DNA from: Brucella haematophila
GTDB taxonomy: Bacteria > Pseudomonadota > Alphaproteobacteria > Rhizobiales > Rhizobiaceae
Direction of reading: 5' to 3'
NCBI RefSeq assembly: GCF_005938105.1
Contig: NZ_VCPE01000011.1
Location: 62,001-126,000, forward strand
Length of the DNA stretch: 64,000 nucleotides
Position numbers and translations under genes: made by a program. The notes under the pieces are model-generated. The model did not search any database. It saw nothing but the letters and a program-made list of their open reading frames with translations, and was not told the origin of the DNA. Shown piece after piece: positions 47,577-56,768 of the stretch (position 1 is the stretch's first letter; each line of letters starts with the position of its first letter).

Positions 47577-48291
47577 CGCTCTTGCCCTGAAGGATCATTT
47601 CTTCAACATAGCGGGTCAGAACCGTTTGCGCATCCCCGGTTTCCCGGATCTGGCCCTGATCGATCCAGAACACTTCGTCATAACCGTGCAAATCTTCCGG
47701 ATGGTGGGAAATGTGGAGAAGACGCGCCTCACCGGCATTCAGATAGCGCGACAACTGATGCCGCGTCGGAATATCGAGCCCGGCAAAAGGCTCGTCGAGA
47801 ATGATCAGCGCCGGGCGCATGGCGACCACCGACATCATGCAGACGAGATGCTTCTGCCCTTGCGACAAAGACTGGATTGCGGCATCGGCCCAATGTTCCT
47901 TGCCGAAATCGCCCAGCACCTTTATCGCCATCGTCCGTGCATCGGCTTTGGTCGCGCCCTGCTGGCGCAGGCCGAAAGCGATTTCCTCGATGACAGTTGG
48001 AAAGATGATCTGGTGTTCGGGGTTTTGAAACAGGATCCCGACCGTTGAAAGCGCCGCCTTGCGGTCTTCGTACAGGTCCTGGCCCGCAATGCGGATCGCA
48101 CCTTCTGAGGGTTTCAGCAGACCAGCCAGAAGCCGTGCCAGCGTGCTCTTGCCGGAGCCGTTTCTGCCGACAATGCCCATTCTGCGCGCCGTAGAATGGA
48201 GCGATACACCATGCAGGATTGGTCGCCCGGCGATGGCGTAACCAACGCCGTCGACAGCAATAAATGGTGCGAATGCGCCATTATCGGGCAT
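47551..48291 (-). CDS. bioM: biotin ECF transporter ATPase BioM
   Basis: 246 residues. Walker A GRNGSGKS, Q-loop ILFQNPEHQ, signature LSQGQKHLVCMMSVV (LSxGQ), Walker B LIILDEPFAGLD. It powers biotin uptake with BioN and BioY. First gene of the leftward bioMNY operon. Confidence 0.94.
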   Translation of the reverse strand: MPDNGAFAPFIAVDGVGYAIAGRPILHGVSLHSTARRMGIVGRNGSGKSTLARLLAGLLKPSEGAIRIAGQDLYEDRKAALSTVGILFQNPEHQIIFPTVIEEIAFGLRQQGATKADARTMAIKVLGDFGKEHWADAAIQSLSQGQKHLVCMMSVVAMRPALIILDEPFAGLDIPTRHQLSRYLNAGEARLLHISHHPEDLHGYDEVFWIDQGQIRETGDAQTVLTRYVEEMILQGKSDDLSHLSR

Positions 48292-48410
48292 GGTTCAACA
48301 ATCCTATTTCGGGCCGTGTTTTTGCATTGCTGTAAAGCCTTGCAGGCTTTGACCAGAACCCGGCCAGGATTGCAACCATACAGACGCAACCAATCATCAG
48401 GAGCAATAAC

Positions 48411-48470
48411 ATGTTCATTCGTCAGACCGGTTTGTCGGTTCGTCCGTTTTTGCTGTTTCCCGACGACTAA
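48411..48470 (+). CDS. 19-residue ORF with strong ribosome site, leader-like
   Basis: ATG at 48411 follows AGGAGCAATAAC; TAA at 48468-48470. The encoded peptide is rich in Arg and Phe and ends FPDD. I do not recognise it. The ribosome site is better than those of many genes in the window, so it may be translated as a leader peptide or small protein. No attenuator pair is obvious downstream. Confidence 0.35.
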   Translation: MFIRQTGLSVRPFLLFPDD

Positions 48471-48513
48471 AGATTGGTTAATGTTTACTTAATTACGCCG
48501 GTATCGCGGCGAC

Positions 48514-48532
48514 CCAACGCAGTTAGCGTTGG
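48514..48532 (+). promoter_or_regulatory. hairpin before a small membrane ORF
   Basis: CCAACGC pairs with GCGTTGG across AGTTA. It ends just before the GGGGGAG ribosome site of the next ORFs and could affect their translation. Confidence 0.35.
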
Positions 48533-48551
48533 ATGGGGGAGAAAATGAAAA

Positions 48552-48743
48552 ATGCGCAGCGGTTCAATGAAAAGGGATAGCGGGGCAAAAGCGGAATTGC
48601 CCGCCAGCACATCGACAAGAACGAATGGACAATTGAAGCGACCGATCTGGATCGACCGGCTTACGGCATCGGAACTGACGCTCTTTGCCTGTTCATGCGC
48701 TGTCGGCACGATTATAGTGCTCAGCCAGGTGCTCCAGTTCTGA
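48552..48743 (+). CDS. 63-residue putative membrane protein
   Basis: ATG at 48552 with GGGGGAG ten bases upstream. An ATG at 48545, closer to that site, opens a different 11-codon frame. The first 40 residues are polar and basic; the last 22 (from LTLFACSC to VLSQVLQF) are hydrophobic enough for a membrane helix. A terminator at 48785-48818 closes the unit, supporting a real transcript. No family recognised. Confidence 0.45.
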   Translation: MRSGSMKRDSGAKAELPASTSTRTNGQLKRPIWIDRLTASELTLFACSCAVGTIIVLSQVLQF

Positions 48744-48784
48744 GAGCCTGTTCCAAAAGTCGCCCTGTGTCGCTGCAACCTCAT

Positions 48785-48818
48785 GAAAAAGGCGGGACTG
48801 AATAGTCCCGCCTTTTGT
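48785..48818. terminator. bidirectional terminator
   Basis: AAAAGGCGGGACT pairs with AGTCCCGCCTTTT over a short loop, with TTTT on one side and an A-run on the other. It serves the small ORF from the left and the alcohol dehydrogenase from the right. Confidence 0.88.
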
Positions 48819-48822
48819 TTTA

Positions 48823-49869
48823 TCAGGCTGCCAGCGAGGCGATATCGATCACGAAGCGATAGCGCACGTCGCTTTTCAGAACGCGCTCGTAAGCTTCGTT
48901 GATATCCTGAATATTGATCATCTCGATTTCCGAAACGATGTTGTGCTCGCCGCAGAAGTCCAGCATTTCCTGGGTTTCCTTGATCGAGCCGATCATCGAA
49001 CCGGAAAGGCTCTTGCGGCCCGGGATAAGCGAGAAGGCATGGACCGGCACCATATGTTCCGGCGCGCCGACAACGACCATGCTTCCATTGACCTTGAGCA
49101 GGCCAAGATAGGCATTCCAGTCGATGGCGACGCCAACCGTGCAGATGATCAGATCAAAGCTGCCTGCAAGCTTCTCGAAGGTCGAGGCATCGCTGGTGGC
49201 GTAATATTCCTTCGCACCAAGCTTGAGGCCGTCATCCTTTTTCGACAGCGACTGGCTGAGTACCGTGACATGCGCGCCCATCGCATTGGCAAGCTTGACG
49301 CCCATATGGCCAAGCCCGCCCATGCCGACGATGGCGACGCGCTTGCCGGGACCGGCATTCCAGTGGCGGAGCGGCGAATAAAGTGTGATGCCGGCGCAAA
49401 GCAGCGGTGCCGAAGCATTAAGCGGCAGATTGTCCGGAATGGAAAGCACATAGCCTTCCTTGACGACGATCTGATCGGAATAGCCGCCCTGTGTGCGCGC
49501 CTTTCCTTCGGCGTCATCGCAGTTATAGGTCTGGATCAGGCCCGGCAGATATTGTTCGTTGTCGACGTCGCGCGTCGCACAGCCGACACAGGAATCCACG
49601 AAGCAGCCGACGCCAACCTTGTCGCCAACCTTGAACTTCGTCACCTTGTCGCCGACAGCCGTGACGATGCCCGCAATTTCATGACCGGGAACGATTGGAT
49701 AAACGGCATTTTTCCATTCATTGCGAACCGTGTGAATGTCAGAATGGCAAACACCGCAATACTGGATCGAGATGACCACATCATCGGCATTGGGTTCGCG
49801 GCGTTCAAATGTGAACGGCACCAGCGGCTGATCCGCGTCGGTGGCGGCATAACCTCTTGCAATAGCCAT
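48823..49869 (-). CDS. NAD(P)-dependent zinc alcohol dehydrogenase (YahK/cinnamyl-type)
   Basis: 348 residues. CGVCHSDIH and GHEIAG supply catalytic zinc ligands, the four-cysteine-type structural lobe includes CFVDSCVGC, and [13 protein letters not shown] is the cofactor loop. The subfamily acts on aldehydes with NADPH. It is divergent from an AraC regulator, which probably controls it in response to an aldehyde or related compound. Confidence 0.92.
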   Translation of the reverse strand: MAIARGYAATDADQPLVPFTFERREPNADDVVISIQYCGVCHSDIHTVRNEWKNAVYPIVPGHEIAGIVTAVGDKVTKFKVGDKVGVGCFVDSCVGCATRDVDNEQYLPGLIQTYNCDDAEGKARTQGGYSDQIVVKEGYVLSIPDNLPLNASAPLLCAGITLYSPLRHWNAGPGKRVAIVGMGGLGHMGVKLANAMGAHVTVLSQSLSKKDDGLKLGAKEYYATSDASTFEKLAGSFDLIICTVGVAIDWNAYLGLLKVNGSMVVVGAPEHMVPVHAFSLIPGRKSLSGSMIGSIKETQEMLDFCGEHNIVSEIEMINIQDINEAYERVLKSDVRYRFVIDIASLAA

Positions 49870-50074
49870 AATAAACTCCGTTTTTCAGGGGAAAATTGGG
49901 GGAGGATGAGATGATCGACTATGCTCCGAACCGGGAAAACAGGGTAGACCGATCCTGCAAGCTTCTTGCACAATCCTGCAAATCTGATGTGCTCGACCAA
50001 CCCTGTCCCTTGGTTTCGATTTCCGAAAAGGATAAATAAGGACCGTGTCGGATCGTTGACAAAGCAAGGTGCCC

Positions 50075-50962
50075 ATGAACTTACCCGTTGATGCATATAG
50101 GGAACTGGCGTCGCTTGCCGAGCGCTTCATCGAGACCGATGGCGAGCGCAAAACCGCGATTGACGGCCTGTCGATAAGCAGACGTTCAACGCCGAGTGTG
50201 CCCTGCCATGGCAGCTATCGCCCGTGTCTGGCCATGGTTCTTCAGGGCGCGAAATCCCTGCGCCTCGGCTCGGCCACAATCAACTATGCAACGGGAGAAT
50301 ATCTCGTCACTTCGCTCGACCTGCCGGTGACCTGGCGGGTGGTCGAGGCAAGCGCCGAAGCACCGCATCTTTGCCTGTCGCTCGCCATCGACAGTGAAAA
50401 GCTGGTTGATCTTCTCGGGCGCAGCGACATTCGCCGCGGCATTGCGCCGTCGGAAAACCAGTGGGGCATCAGTGTCAACGCTGCGCCTGCCGGGCTTGTC
50501 GATGCGGTGATCAGACTTTTGCGCCTCCTCGACAACCCGGAGGATATTCCCGTGATGGCACCGCTGATCGAACAGGAAATTCTCTATCGTCTGCTGACAG
50601 GTCCAAGCGGCGACCGTCTGATCAATATCGCCACCGTGGACAGTCAGGCCAACCGGATCGCGCGCGCCATCGGATGGCTGCGCCAGCATTTTGCGCTGCC
50701 CTTGCGCATCGAACAGCTGGCCGAGCATGTGAATATGAGCCCGTCGTCGTTTCACCACCATTTCAAGTCGATCACGGCCATGACGCCGATCCAGTATCAA
50801 AAGCAGTTGCGTCTGAGTGAGGCGCGCCGACTGATGCTGGTCGAAAGACTGGATGCTGGCACGGCTGGCCACCGCGTGGGCTATCAAAGCCCTTCGCAAT
50901 TCAGCCGTGAATACAGCCGCCTTTATGGCAATCCACCGGTTCGCGATATCGAGGCCGCCTAA
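50075..50962 (+). CDS. AraC-family transcriptional regulator
   Basis: 295 residues from the ATG at 50075 (AAGG six bases upstream). The N-terminal AraC_N cupin-like domain (CLAMVLQGAKSLRLG, YLVTSLDLPV) is followed by a C-terminal double HTH (LRIEQLAEHVNMSPSSFHHH and VGYQSPSQFSREYSRLYG). Regulators of this type pair with YahK-like dehydrogenases, which matches its divergent neighbour. Confidence 0.92.
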   Translation: MNLPVDAYRELASLAERFIETDGERKTAIDGLSISRRSTPSVPCHGSYRPCLAMVLQGAKSLRLGSATINYATGEYLVTSLDLPVTWRVVEASAEAPHLCLSLAIDSEKLVDLLGRSDIRRGIAPSENQWGISVNAAPAGLVDAVIRLLRLLDNPEDIPVMAPLIEQEILYRLLTGPSGDRLINIATVDSQANRIARAIGWLRQHFALPLRIEQLAEHVNMSPSSFHHHFKSITAMTPIQYQKQLRLSEARRLMLVERLDAGTAGHRVGYQSPSQFSREYSRLYGNPPVRDIEAA

Positions 50963-51062
50963 AAACATTACAAAATTTGTTTAAACGTCTTCGCCATCGG
51001 CAGGCTTTGCTTGCTGTTGCTGTCGTATTCCCTATCTATAACCGGGGCGGGTCGACGCATGC

Positions 51063-52142
51063 ATGATGGTGAAGATGATGAATACAAACGTCCAGGGCTT
51101 CTCAAATCCGGAGCGAAGCTTTTCCGTTCCGGCCAATGAAGTCGAACGGCTCGAAAGCGTTCGCAGCCTTGTCTCCCTTTCGAGCATCGGCTTGCCTGAA
51201 CTCGACACGTTGGTCGATCTCGTCAAGGACGCATTTGGCGCGAGCACATCCGCCCTGAATATCGTCGATCAGGACTGGCAACGCGTCGCGGCCAATGCCG
51301 GGCAGCAAGTCAGCAGTTGTCCGCGCGAGATGACCGCATGCACATTCGTGGTTGAAAGCGGCAAGAGCTTTGTGGTCGAAGATATGGTTGAAGACCGCTT
51401 CTTCTGCACCATGCCCTATGTCACCGGAGAACCGCTTTTCCGGTTCTATGCCGGTGCGCCGGTTTCGGTCGATGCGGGCCTGACAGTTGGCTCGCTTTGC
51501 ATTCTCGACAACAAACCCCGGCATATTTCCCAGAGCGATCTGGCCAAGCTTGAAGACTTTGCACGCGTCGCGAGCGGCCTTCTGCGCCTGCAAAAGACCA
51601 ACAAGTTTCTCAACGACGATTCCGTCGCCCTCAAGCGGCTGGCGCTGACCGACCGGCTGACCAAGCTCTACAATCGCGGCGCGCTTTACGAGCTGGCAAT
51701 CCCGATGATCGAGGATGCGCTGAAGAACGGCAGATCGGTTGGAGCGCTGTTGATCGATCTCGACCGCTTCAAGGCCGTGAACGACACGCATGGACATATT
51801 ATGGGCGACGCACTGCTGATCGAGGCCGCGCGGCGTCTGCGTTCTGCCCTTGGGACCGACGATCTGCCGGTACGGGTCGGCGGCGATGAATTTGCAGTTG
51901 TTCTGCCCAATGCAACCGGCCAAAACGAAATTGAAGCCGTCGCGGCAAAGATCGTGGCAACCTTCCGCGAGCCCTTCATCATTAACGGCATTGTTCTGGA
52001 TGTCTCCGCCAGTATCGGCGCTGTTGTCGCGCCACGCGACGGCCTCACGCCGCAGGATCTGGCGCGCAATGCCGACATCGCGCTCTATGAAGCTAAAGGC
52101 AAGGGACGTAATTGTTACAGCGTCTTTGGCGCAGCAAACTGA
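51063..52142 (+). CDS. GAF-GGDEF diguanylate cyclase
   Basis: 359 residues (an ATG at 51075 is an equally plausible start). A GAF sensor spans about 30-175 (STSALNIVDQDWQRVAAN, YAGAPVSVDAGLTVGSLCI). The GGDEF domain spans about 190-355 with the intact active site GGDEF at 273-277. The inhibitory I-site position reads GTDD instead of RxxD, so product feedback is probably absent. Cytoplasmic, no membrane segment. Single-gene unit ended by the hairpin at 52159-52200. Confidence 0.92.
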   Translation: MMVKMMNTNVQGFSNPERSFSVPANEVERLESVRSLVSLSSIGLPELDTLVDLVKDAFGASTSALNIVDQDWQRVAANAGQQVSSCPREMTACTFVVESGKSFVVEDMVEDRFFCTMPYVTGEPLFRFYAGAPVSVDAGLTVGSLCILDNKPRHISQSDLAKLEDFARVASGLLRLQKTNKFLNDDSVALKRLALTDRLTKLYNRGALYELAIPMIEDALKNGRSVGALLIDLDRFKAVNDTHGHIMGDALLIEAARRLRSALGTDDLPVRVGGDEFAVVLPNATGQNEIEAVAAKIVATFREPFIINGIVLDVSASIGAVVAPRDGLTPQDLARNADIALYEAKGKGRNCYSVFGAAN

Positions 52143-52158
52143 TCTGAGCCCTCTATCC

Positions 52159-52200
52159 AAAACACCGCAACCGATCAGAACTGATCGGCTGCGGTGTTTT
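52159..52200. terminator. bidirectional terminator
   Basis: AAAACACCGCA at 52159-52169 and TGCGGTGTTTT at 52190-52200 form the base of a stem with an inner CCGATCAG/CTGATCGG stem. It separates the convergent cyclase and flavin monooxygenase genes. Confidence 0.88.
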
Positions 52201-52213
52201 CATTTCAGGTTTT

Positions 52214-53533
52214 TCAGTCGAAAAACTGGTTCCGCGGCCGCGGCAGTCCAAGATGATCGCGCAGGGTAGAACCCTCATAGTCGCTGCGGAAAATATTGCG
52301 CCGCTGCAATTCCGGCACCAGCTTTTCCACCACATCGTCCAGCCCTTGCGGCACGAATGGAAACACCACCGTAAAGCCGTCACAACCGGCCTCGTCCAGC
52401 CATTGCTGCATCTCGTCGGCGACACTTTCCGGCGTTCCCACGAAGGCCAGACCCGAATAGCCGCCATAACGCTGGGCAAGTTGGCGAACCGTCAGGTTTT
52501 CTTCGCGTGCTAGCTTCAACACCTGTTCCTGGCTCGACTTGCTGGCATTGGTGTCAGGAAGTTCCGGCAGATAGGAATCCGGATCGAGACCGGATACATC
52601 GTGCCCGATGGCAATCGACAGCGACGCAATGGCGCTATCGTAATGCACCAGACTATCAAGCTTTGCGCGTTTTTCCTTTGCATCGGCAATCGTCTCACCA
52701 ATGACGATAAAGGCGGCGGGCAATATTTTGAGGTGGTCAGGATTTCGCCCGGCGGCTGCAACGCGGCTCTTCAGGTCGGCATAAAGTTTCTTGGCATCGG
52801 ACAAGCCACGCGGCGCGCAGAAGACAACTTCGGCTGTCTCAGCGGCCAGCTGCCGTCCCGGCTCCGATTGCCCCGCCTGTACGATCACCGGCCAGCCTTG
52901 CACCGGGCGCGCAATATTGAGCGGCCCACGCACATTGAAGTCGTCGCCCTTGTGGTCAAGGACATGCATCCGTGACGGGTCGAAATAAATGCCGGATTGC
53001 TGATCGCGCAGGAATGCATCATCGGCGAAACTGTCCCACAATCCCGTCACCACATCGAAGAATTCACGCGCGCGCTTGTAGCGTTCATCGTGAACCAGAT
53101 GCTCCTCTTTGCCAAAATTGAGCGCCGCATCCGGGTTGGAGGTCGTGACGATGTTCCACGCCGCCCGCCCCTGACTGATATGGTCAAGCGAGGCAAAGCG
53201 CCGGGCAATGTGATAGGGTTCGTCGAAGGTTGTGGACGCCGTTGCGGCCAGACCGATCTTGTCTGTCACAGCCGCCAGCGCCGACAGCAGGGTGAACGGT
53301 TCAAAAGACGTGACGGTGTGGCTGCGCTTCAGCGCCTCTTCCGGCATGTTGAGCACGGCCAGATGGTCGGCCATGAAGAAAGCGTCGAACTTGGCAGCTT
53401 CAAGCTTCAGCGCAAAAGACTTCAGATGGTGGAAATTGAAATTGGCGTCGGGATAAGCTCCCGGATATCGCCACGCGCCAGTGTGCAGACTGACGGGGCG
53501 CATGAAGGCGGTAAGGTGTAACTGTCGTGTCAT
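52214..53533 (-). CDS. FMN-dependent monooxygenase, NtaA/SnaA/DszA family
   Basis: 439 residues from the ATG at 53533 (GGGAA upstream). Luciferase-like TIM barrel: MRPVSLHTGAWRYPGAYPDANF, AKFDAFFMADHLAV, GRAAWNIVTTSNPDAALNFG and GQSEPGRQLAAETAEVVF are blocks of the two-component FMNH2-dependent monooxygenases acting on aminopolycarboxylates or organosulfur compounds. It needs a flavin reductase, which is not in the window. It follows the AraC gene on the same strand after 138 bp. Confidence 0.9.
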   Translation of the reverse strand: MTRQLHLTAFMRPVSLHTGAWRYPGAYPDANFNFHHLKSFALKLEAAKFDAFFMADHLAVLNMPEEALKRSHTVTSFEPFTLLSALAAVTDKIGLAATASTTFDEPYHIARRFASLDHISQGRAAWNIVTTSNPDAALNFGKEEHLVHDERYKRAREFFDVVTGLWDSFADDAFLRDQQSGIYFDPSRMHVLDHKGDDFNVRGPLNIARPVQGWPVIVQAGQSEPGRQLAAETAEVVFCAPRGLSDAKKLYADLKSRVAAAGRNPDHLKILPAAFIVIGETIADAKEKRAKLDSLVHYDSAIASLSIAIGHDVSGLDPDSYLPELPDTNASKSSQEQVLKLAREENLTVRQLAQRYGGYSGLAFVGTPESVADEMQQWLDEAGCDGFTVVFPFVPQGLDDVVEKLVPELQRRNIFRSDYEGSTLRDHLGLPRPRNQFFD

Positions 53534-53671
53534 TCGTTCATTCCCGAAGCAGTTTCGAACCCCAATTTTAAGGGGCTTGATCCCACAACGGCAAGCATGA
53601 GCTGTTTCCACAGACCGGCACAATTGCGCAACATTTTGTTATCGGTCGGGGTTCTTGTAGCAATCGCGACC

Positions 53672-54628
53672 CTATTGCGCGCGGCGCACGGTTTCAGATG
53701 GAAGATAGCCGAAACGCTGGCGGTAATCGGCTGAAAACAGACCCATATGGTTGAAAGCCCAGGCCATGGCGATGCGTGTAATATCGCCGGGCCCGGCATA
53801 TCCGCGGGCAAGCTCTGCATGCACCTTGTCCAGCCGCATATTCTTGAACACGCCGAGCGGCGTGTTGCCCCGGACACTGCGGAAGGTGCGGTGCAAGGTG
53901 CGGGCGCTGGTGCCCGTTGCGTCGACTAGCTCCTGCAAGGTCAGTTGCTTGTCGAGATTGTCGAGCATGAATTTTTCGGCGCGCTGGACATAGCTCGGCA
54001 CCGCACTCATCAGCGGTCTTGCGCGCGGCTGCGTATCGAGCGCCGCCGCAAGCGACGCCATCAGGCTGTCTTCCAGCCGCTCCGACAGGCCACCATGGAA
54101 GAAGGCTTCCTTGTCCTTCTCGATTTCGTTCATGACGAAATGCGCCAGCTGATAGAAGGCGTGGCCGACCGGGGTATCGAACGATACAACCCTCTTGTTA
54201 TGGGTGAACTGCTCGATGAATTCCTTGCCGCCCAGAATATCAATCTGGGTATCGTTCAGGCTGAAAATCAGCATGCGTGTGGACGGGTGAAACTCAAGGT
54301 CGATTGCCGAATGCGCATCGACCAGCTGGGCATTCATGCCCGACTGATACAACAGTTCGTCACCGCGCCGGTCGCGTGAAACGAAGATGCCCTGCAACGG
54401 AACCTGCAACAAAGTCATATCGTTATGCGCTTCGACTTCGATACGGGCGTGGCCGCCGATGCGGATCGCCGTCAGACCGAAGGGCCGCATGCGTCCGTGG
54501 GCGACTTCCGTGCGATAGGTCCGGCTGGATTTCTTCGAGATGCGGCAAGGCCGGAGCAGCCCGGACATGGTGTCCTGGAACGAATCGATGGACGGCGAAA
54601 GCCGGTGCATATAGCTCGTAGTCAGCAT
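53672..54628 (-). CDS. AraC-family transcriptional regulator
   Basis: 318 residues from the ATG at 54628, supported by GGGGAA seven bases upstream (a GTG one codon earlier is possible). N-terminal AraC_binding_2-like domain, C-terminal HTH (LTLQELVDATGTSARTLHRTF). Divergent from the flavin monooxygenase at 54843, so it probably regulates the aromatic gene cluster to the right. Confidence 0.9.
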   Translation of the reverse strand: MLTTSYMHRLSPSIDSFQDTMSGLLRPCRISKKSSRTYRTEVAHGRMRPFGLTAIRIGGHARIEVEAHNDMTLLQVPLQGIFVSRDRRGDELLYQSGMNAQLVDAHSAIDLEFHPSTRMLIFSLNDTQIDILGGKEFIEQFTHNKRVVSFDTPVGHAFYQLAHFVMNEIEKDKEAFFHGGLSERLEDSLMASLAAALDTQPRARPLMSAVPSYVQRAEKFMLDNLDKQLTLQELVDATGTSARTLHRTFRSVRGNTPLGVFKNMRLDKVHAELARGYAGPGDITRIAMAWAFNHMGLFSADYRQRFGYLPSETVRRAQ

Positions 54629-54842
54629 CACGATATTCCCCGTATCTCATTTAGAGAGCATTTTATTTTAAGATTAAAGTATCATGCCGTGGCGAGAGCG
54701 CAAGCACCGTGAAAATTTTGCCTCAAAACGCGTTTCTGGCGGTTTCCTGTTAGGAATGGCGATTTGGTGATAGACAGCACCGTTCCCGCTTTTATCGTTG
54801 GTCCCAGGCGCCAGAGAGCAGCCACGAAAAAGGGAACCGCGA

Positions 54843-56096
54843 ATGAAAGCGATTATCGTCGGAGGGGGCATTGGCGGCCTCACCATGGCACTCATGCTGC
54901 ATGCACGAGGCATCGACTGCCAGATTTTCGAAGCAGCACCTGAAGTCCGCGAATTGGGCGTTGGTATCAATGTGCTACCGCACGCCATCCGCGAACTGGC
55001 CGAGATCGGTCTACTGCCCGCCCTCGACGCCACCGGCATCCGCACCCGTGAACTGATTTACGCGACACGGCAGGGCCAGGAAATCTGGCGCGAACCGCGC
55101 GGCGTGGATGCAGGCTATGATGTGCCACAGTTTTCCATTCATCGCGGCTATTTGCAGAAACTGCTCTATGATGCCGTGATCGAACGTCTTGGCCCAGACG
55201 CCATCGTCGCCAACCAGCGCTGCGTCGGCTATGCCCAGAGCGAAGGTTCGGCGACGGTGCATTTCGCCGAAGGATCGAAGATCGCCTCGGCAACCGGCGA
55301 CATTGTCATCGGCGCGGATGGTATTCACTCCGTCATCCGGCATCAGATGTTCCCGAACGAAGCCGGGCTAAAATGGAACGGCGTCATGATGTGGCGCGGC
55401 GCGGTTGAAAGCGACCCGTTCCTTGACGGTCGCACCATGATCGTTGCGGGCGGCTTTACCTATAAGCTCGTGCTTTATCCTATTGCGAAGGGCTCGACAC
55501 CCGGCAAAATCCTCAACAACTGGGTCGTCACCTATCGTCCGGGCGCCGACGGATCGCCTGCGCCGAAGCGCGAAGACTGGAGCCGTCGCGGCACGCATGA
55601 AGAGCTGATGCCGCATGTCGAGAAGTTCGGCATCAATGTGGTGGATCTCGCCGCGCTGGTGCGGGCAACCGATACATTCTTCGAATATCCCATGTGCGAC
55701 CGCGATCCCGCCCGCTGGTGGACCGATGGCCGTGTGGCGCTGATCGGCGATGCCGCCCATCCGATGTATCCGGTCGGATCCAACGGCGCGAGCCAGGCCA
55801 TCATCGACGCCCGCACGCTTGCCGATCATCTGGCCGCCGCCGAACACGGTCGTGCAGCACTTGCCGCCTATCAGGCCATCCGACTGCCTGCGACTGCGGA
55901 AATCGTCCGGCTCAATCGTTTGGGTGGGCCGGAAGGTGTCATCGATGAGGTCGAACGTCGCGCACCGTCCGGTGTTGCCGATCTGGACGGCGTCATCAGC
56001 TTTGCCGAACGCGAGGCGATTGTTCGCGGCTATGCCGCAAAGGCAGGCTTTTCAACACAGCAGGTCAACCGGGAAGTAACCCGGGCGACCGCCTGA
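54843..56096 (+). CDS. FAD-dependent aromatic monooxygenase, PhzS-like
   Basis: 417 residues from the ATG at 54843. Group A flavoprotein hydroxylase: GGGIGGLTMAL is the FAD loop, GADGIHS the DG-type motif, and GDAAHPMYPVGSNGASQAI the second FAD motif. The blocks GVGINVLPHAIRELAEIGLL, EPRGVDAGYDVPQFSIHRG and MWRGAVESDPFLDGRTM resemble phenazine hydroxylase PhzS closely. It should hydroxylate an aromatic or heteroaromatic acid with NAD(P)H. The substrate is unknown; no phenazine genes are present. First gene after the divergent AraC promoter. Confidence 0.88.
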   Translation: MKAIIVGGGIGGLTMALMLHARGIDCQIFEAAPEVRELGVGINVLPHAIRELAEIGLLPALDATGIRTRELIYATRQGQEIWREPRGVDAGYDVPQFSIHRGYLQKLLYDAVIERLGPDAIVANQRCVGYAQSEGSATVHFAEGSKIASATGDIVIGADGIHSVIRHQMFPNEAGLKWNGVMMWRGAVESDPFLDGRTMIVAGGFTYKLVLYPIAKGSTPGKILNNWVVTYRPGADGSPAPKREDWSRRGTHEELMPHVEKFGINVVDLAALVRATDTFFEYPMCDRDPARWWTDGRVALIGDAAHPMYPVGSNGASQAIIDARTLADHLAAAEHGRAALAAYQAIRLPATAEIVRLNRLGGPEGVIDEVERRAPSGVADLDGVISFAEREAIVRGYAAKAGFSTQQVNREVTRATA

Positions 56097-56118
56097 AACT
56101 CGCGTCTGAGTAGTTTCT

Positions 56119-56168
56119 AAACGCGCATCTTTTCCGAAAACCGTTTCACACTTTTCGGGATGCGCTCA
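56119..56168. repeat. dispersed palindromic repeat, family B, copy 3
   Basis: ACGCGCATCTTTTCCGAAAA, then CCGTTTCACACTTTTCGGGA and TGCGCTC. It is nearly identical to the right half of the copy at 22869-22970; CCGAAAA pairs with TTTTCGG. Confidence 0.8.
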
Positions 56169-56185
56169 CATGAAAGGGAATCCAA

Positions 56186-56632
56186 GTGACTGATCTTCCA
56201 GCTGGCGTGACCAAATCCGGCTCCTCCGTGGACGGCGTTGTCTGGCACATTCTGGGCCAGACCTATGTGCCAAAGCATGTCTGCGAAAGCTCCATGTCGT
56301 GGCATGCAACCTTCCCTCCCGGCACCTTCGTTCCGCCGCATATCCACACCACGCAGGAAGAATTCATCTATGTGCTGGAAGGCCGCCTCGACCTGCTGCT
56401 CGACGGCAAGGATGCCGTTGCCGAAGCGGGCGATCTCGTCTGCCTGCCGCGCAATATATCGCATGGCATTTTCAACAAGTCCGAACAGCCGGTGAAGTGC
56501 GTTTTCTGGGTTTCGCCGACCGCAAAACTCTGGGACCTGTTCGTTCGCATCAACAATGTCGGTGATCCGGCTGAAATAGTTCGCGTTGCACCGGCTCATG
56601 AGGTTGAATTTTTGCCCGCGCCAGCAGAATAA
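56186..56632 (+). CDS. cupin-domain protein
   Basis: 148 residues, GTG start with AAGGG upstream. One cupin barrel with both motifs: PPHIHTTQEEFIYVLEG (metal His, His, Glu) and PRNISHGIFNKSEQP (metal His). Could be a small dioxygenase or a sugar/aromatic-binding protein. Its position between an aromatic monooxygenase and a transporter suggests a role in the same pathway. A strong hairpin follows at 56641-56672. Confidence 0.85.
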   Translation: MTDLPAGVTKSGSSVDGVVWHILGQTYVPKHVCESSMSWHATFPPGTFVPPHIHTTQEEFIYVLEGRLDLLLDGKDAVAEAGDLVCLPRNISHGIFNKSEQPVKCVFWVSPTAKLWDLFVRINNVGDPAEIVRVAPAHEVEFLPAPAE

Positions 56633-56640
56633 TGCATTCG

Positions 56641-56672
56641 CCCGGCAGATGTATGGGAGTACATCTGCCGGG
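56641..56672 (+). terminator. hairpin after the cupin gene
   Basis: CCCGGCAGATGT pairs perfectly with ACATCTGCCGGG around ATGGGAGT. No T-run follows; the family A repeat copy 56678-56723 starts next. Confidence 0.6.
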
Positions 56673-56677
56673 TAATA

Positions 56678-56723
56678 AGCATTTCCAGCAAAAGCGCTTC
56701 GCACTTTTGTGTCGGACAATGCG
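56678..56723. repeat. dispersed palindromic repeat, family A, partial copy 2
   Basis: AGCATTTCCAGCAAAAGCGC followed by TTCGCACTTTTGTGTCGGAC and AATGCG matches the left half of the copy at 1399-1500. It ends shortly before the binding-protein gene. Confidence 0.75.
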
Positions 56724-56768
56724 AAAGAAAAAGAAAACAAAGCAAAAATCTGCAATCGAGGTGGAACA

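Noticed and set aside
48292-48410. BioR-type operator before bioMNY
   Set aside because: No TTATCTATAA-like palindrome is present in the region upstream of bioM.
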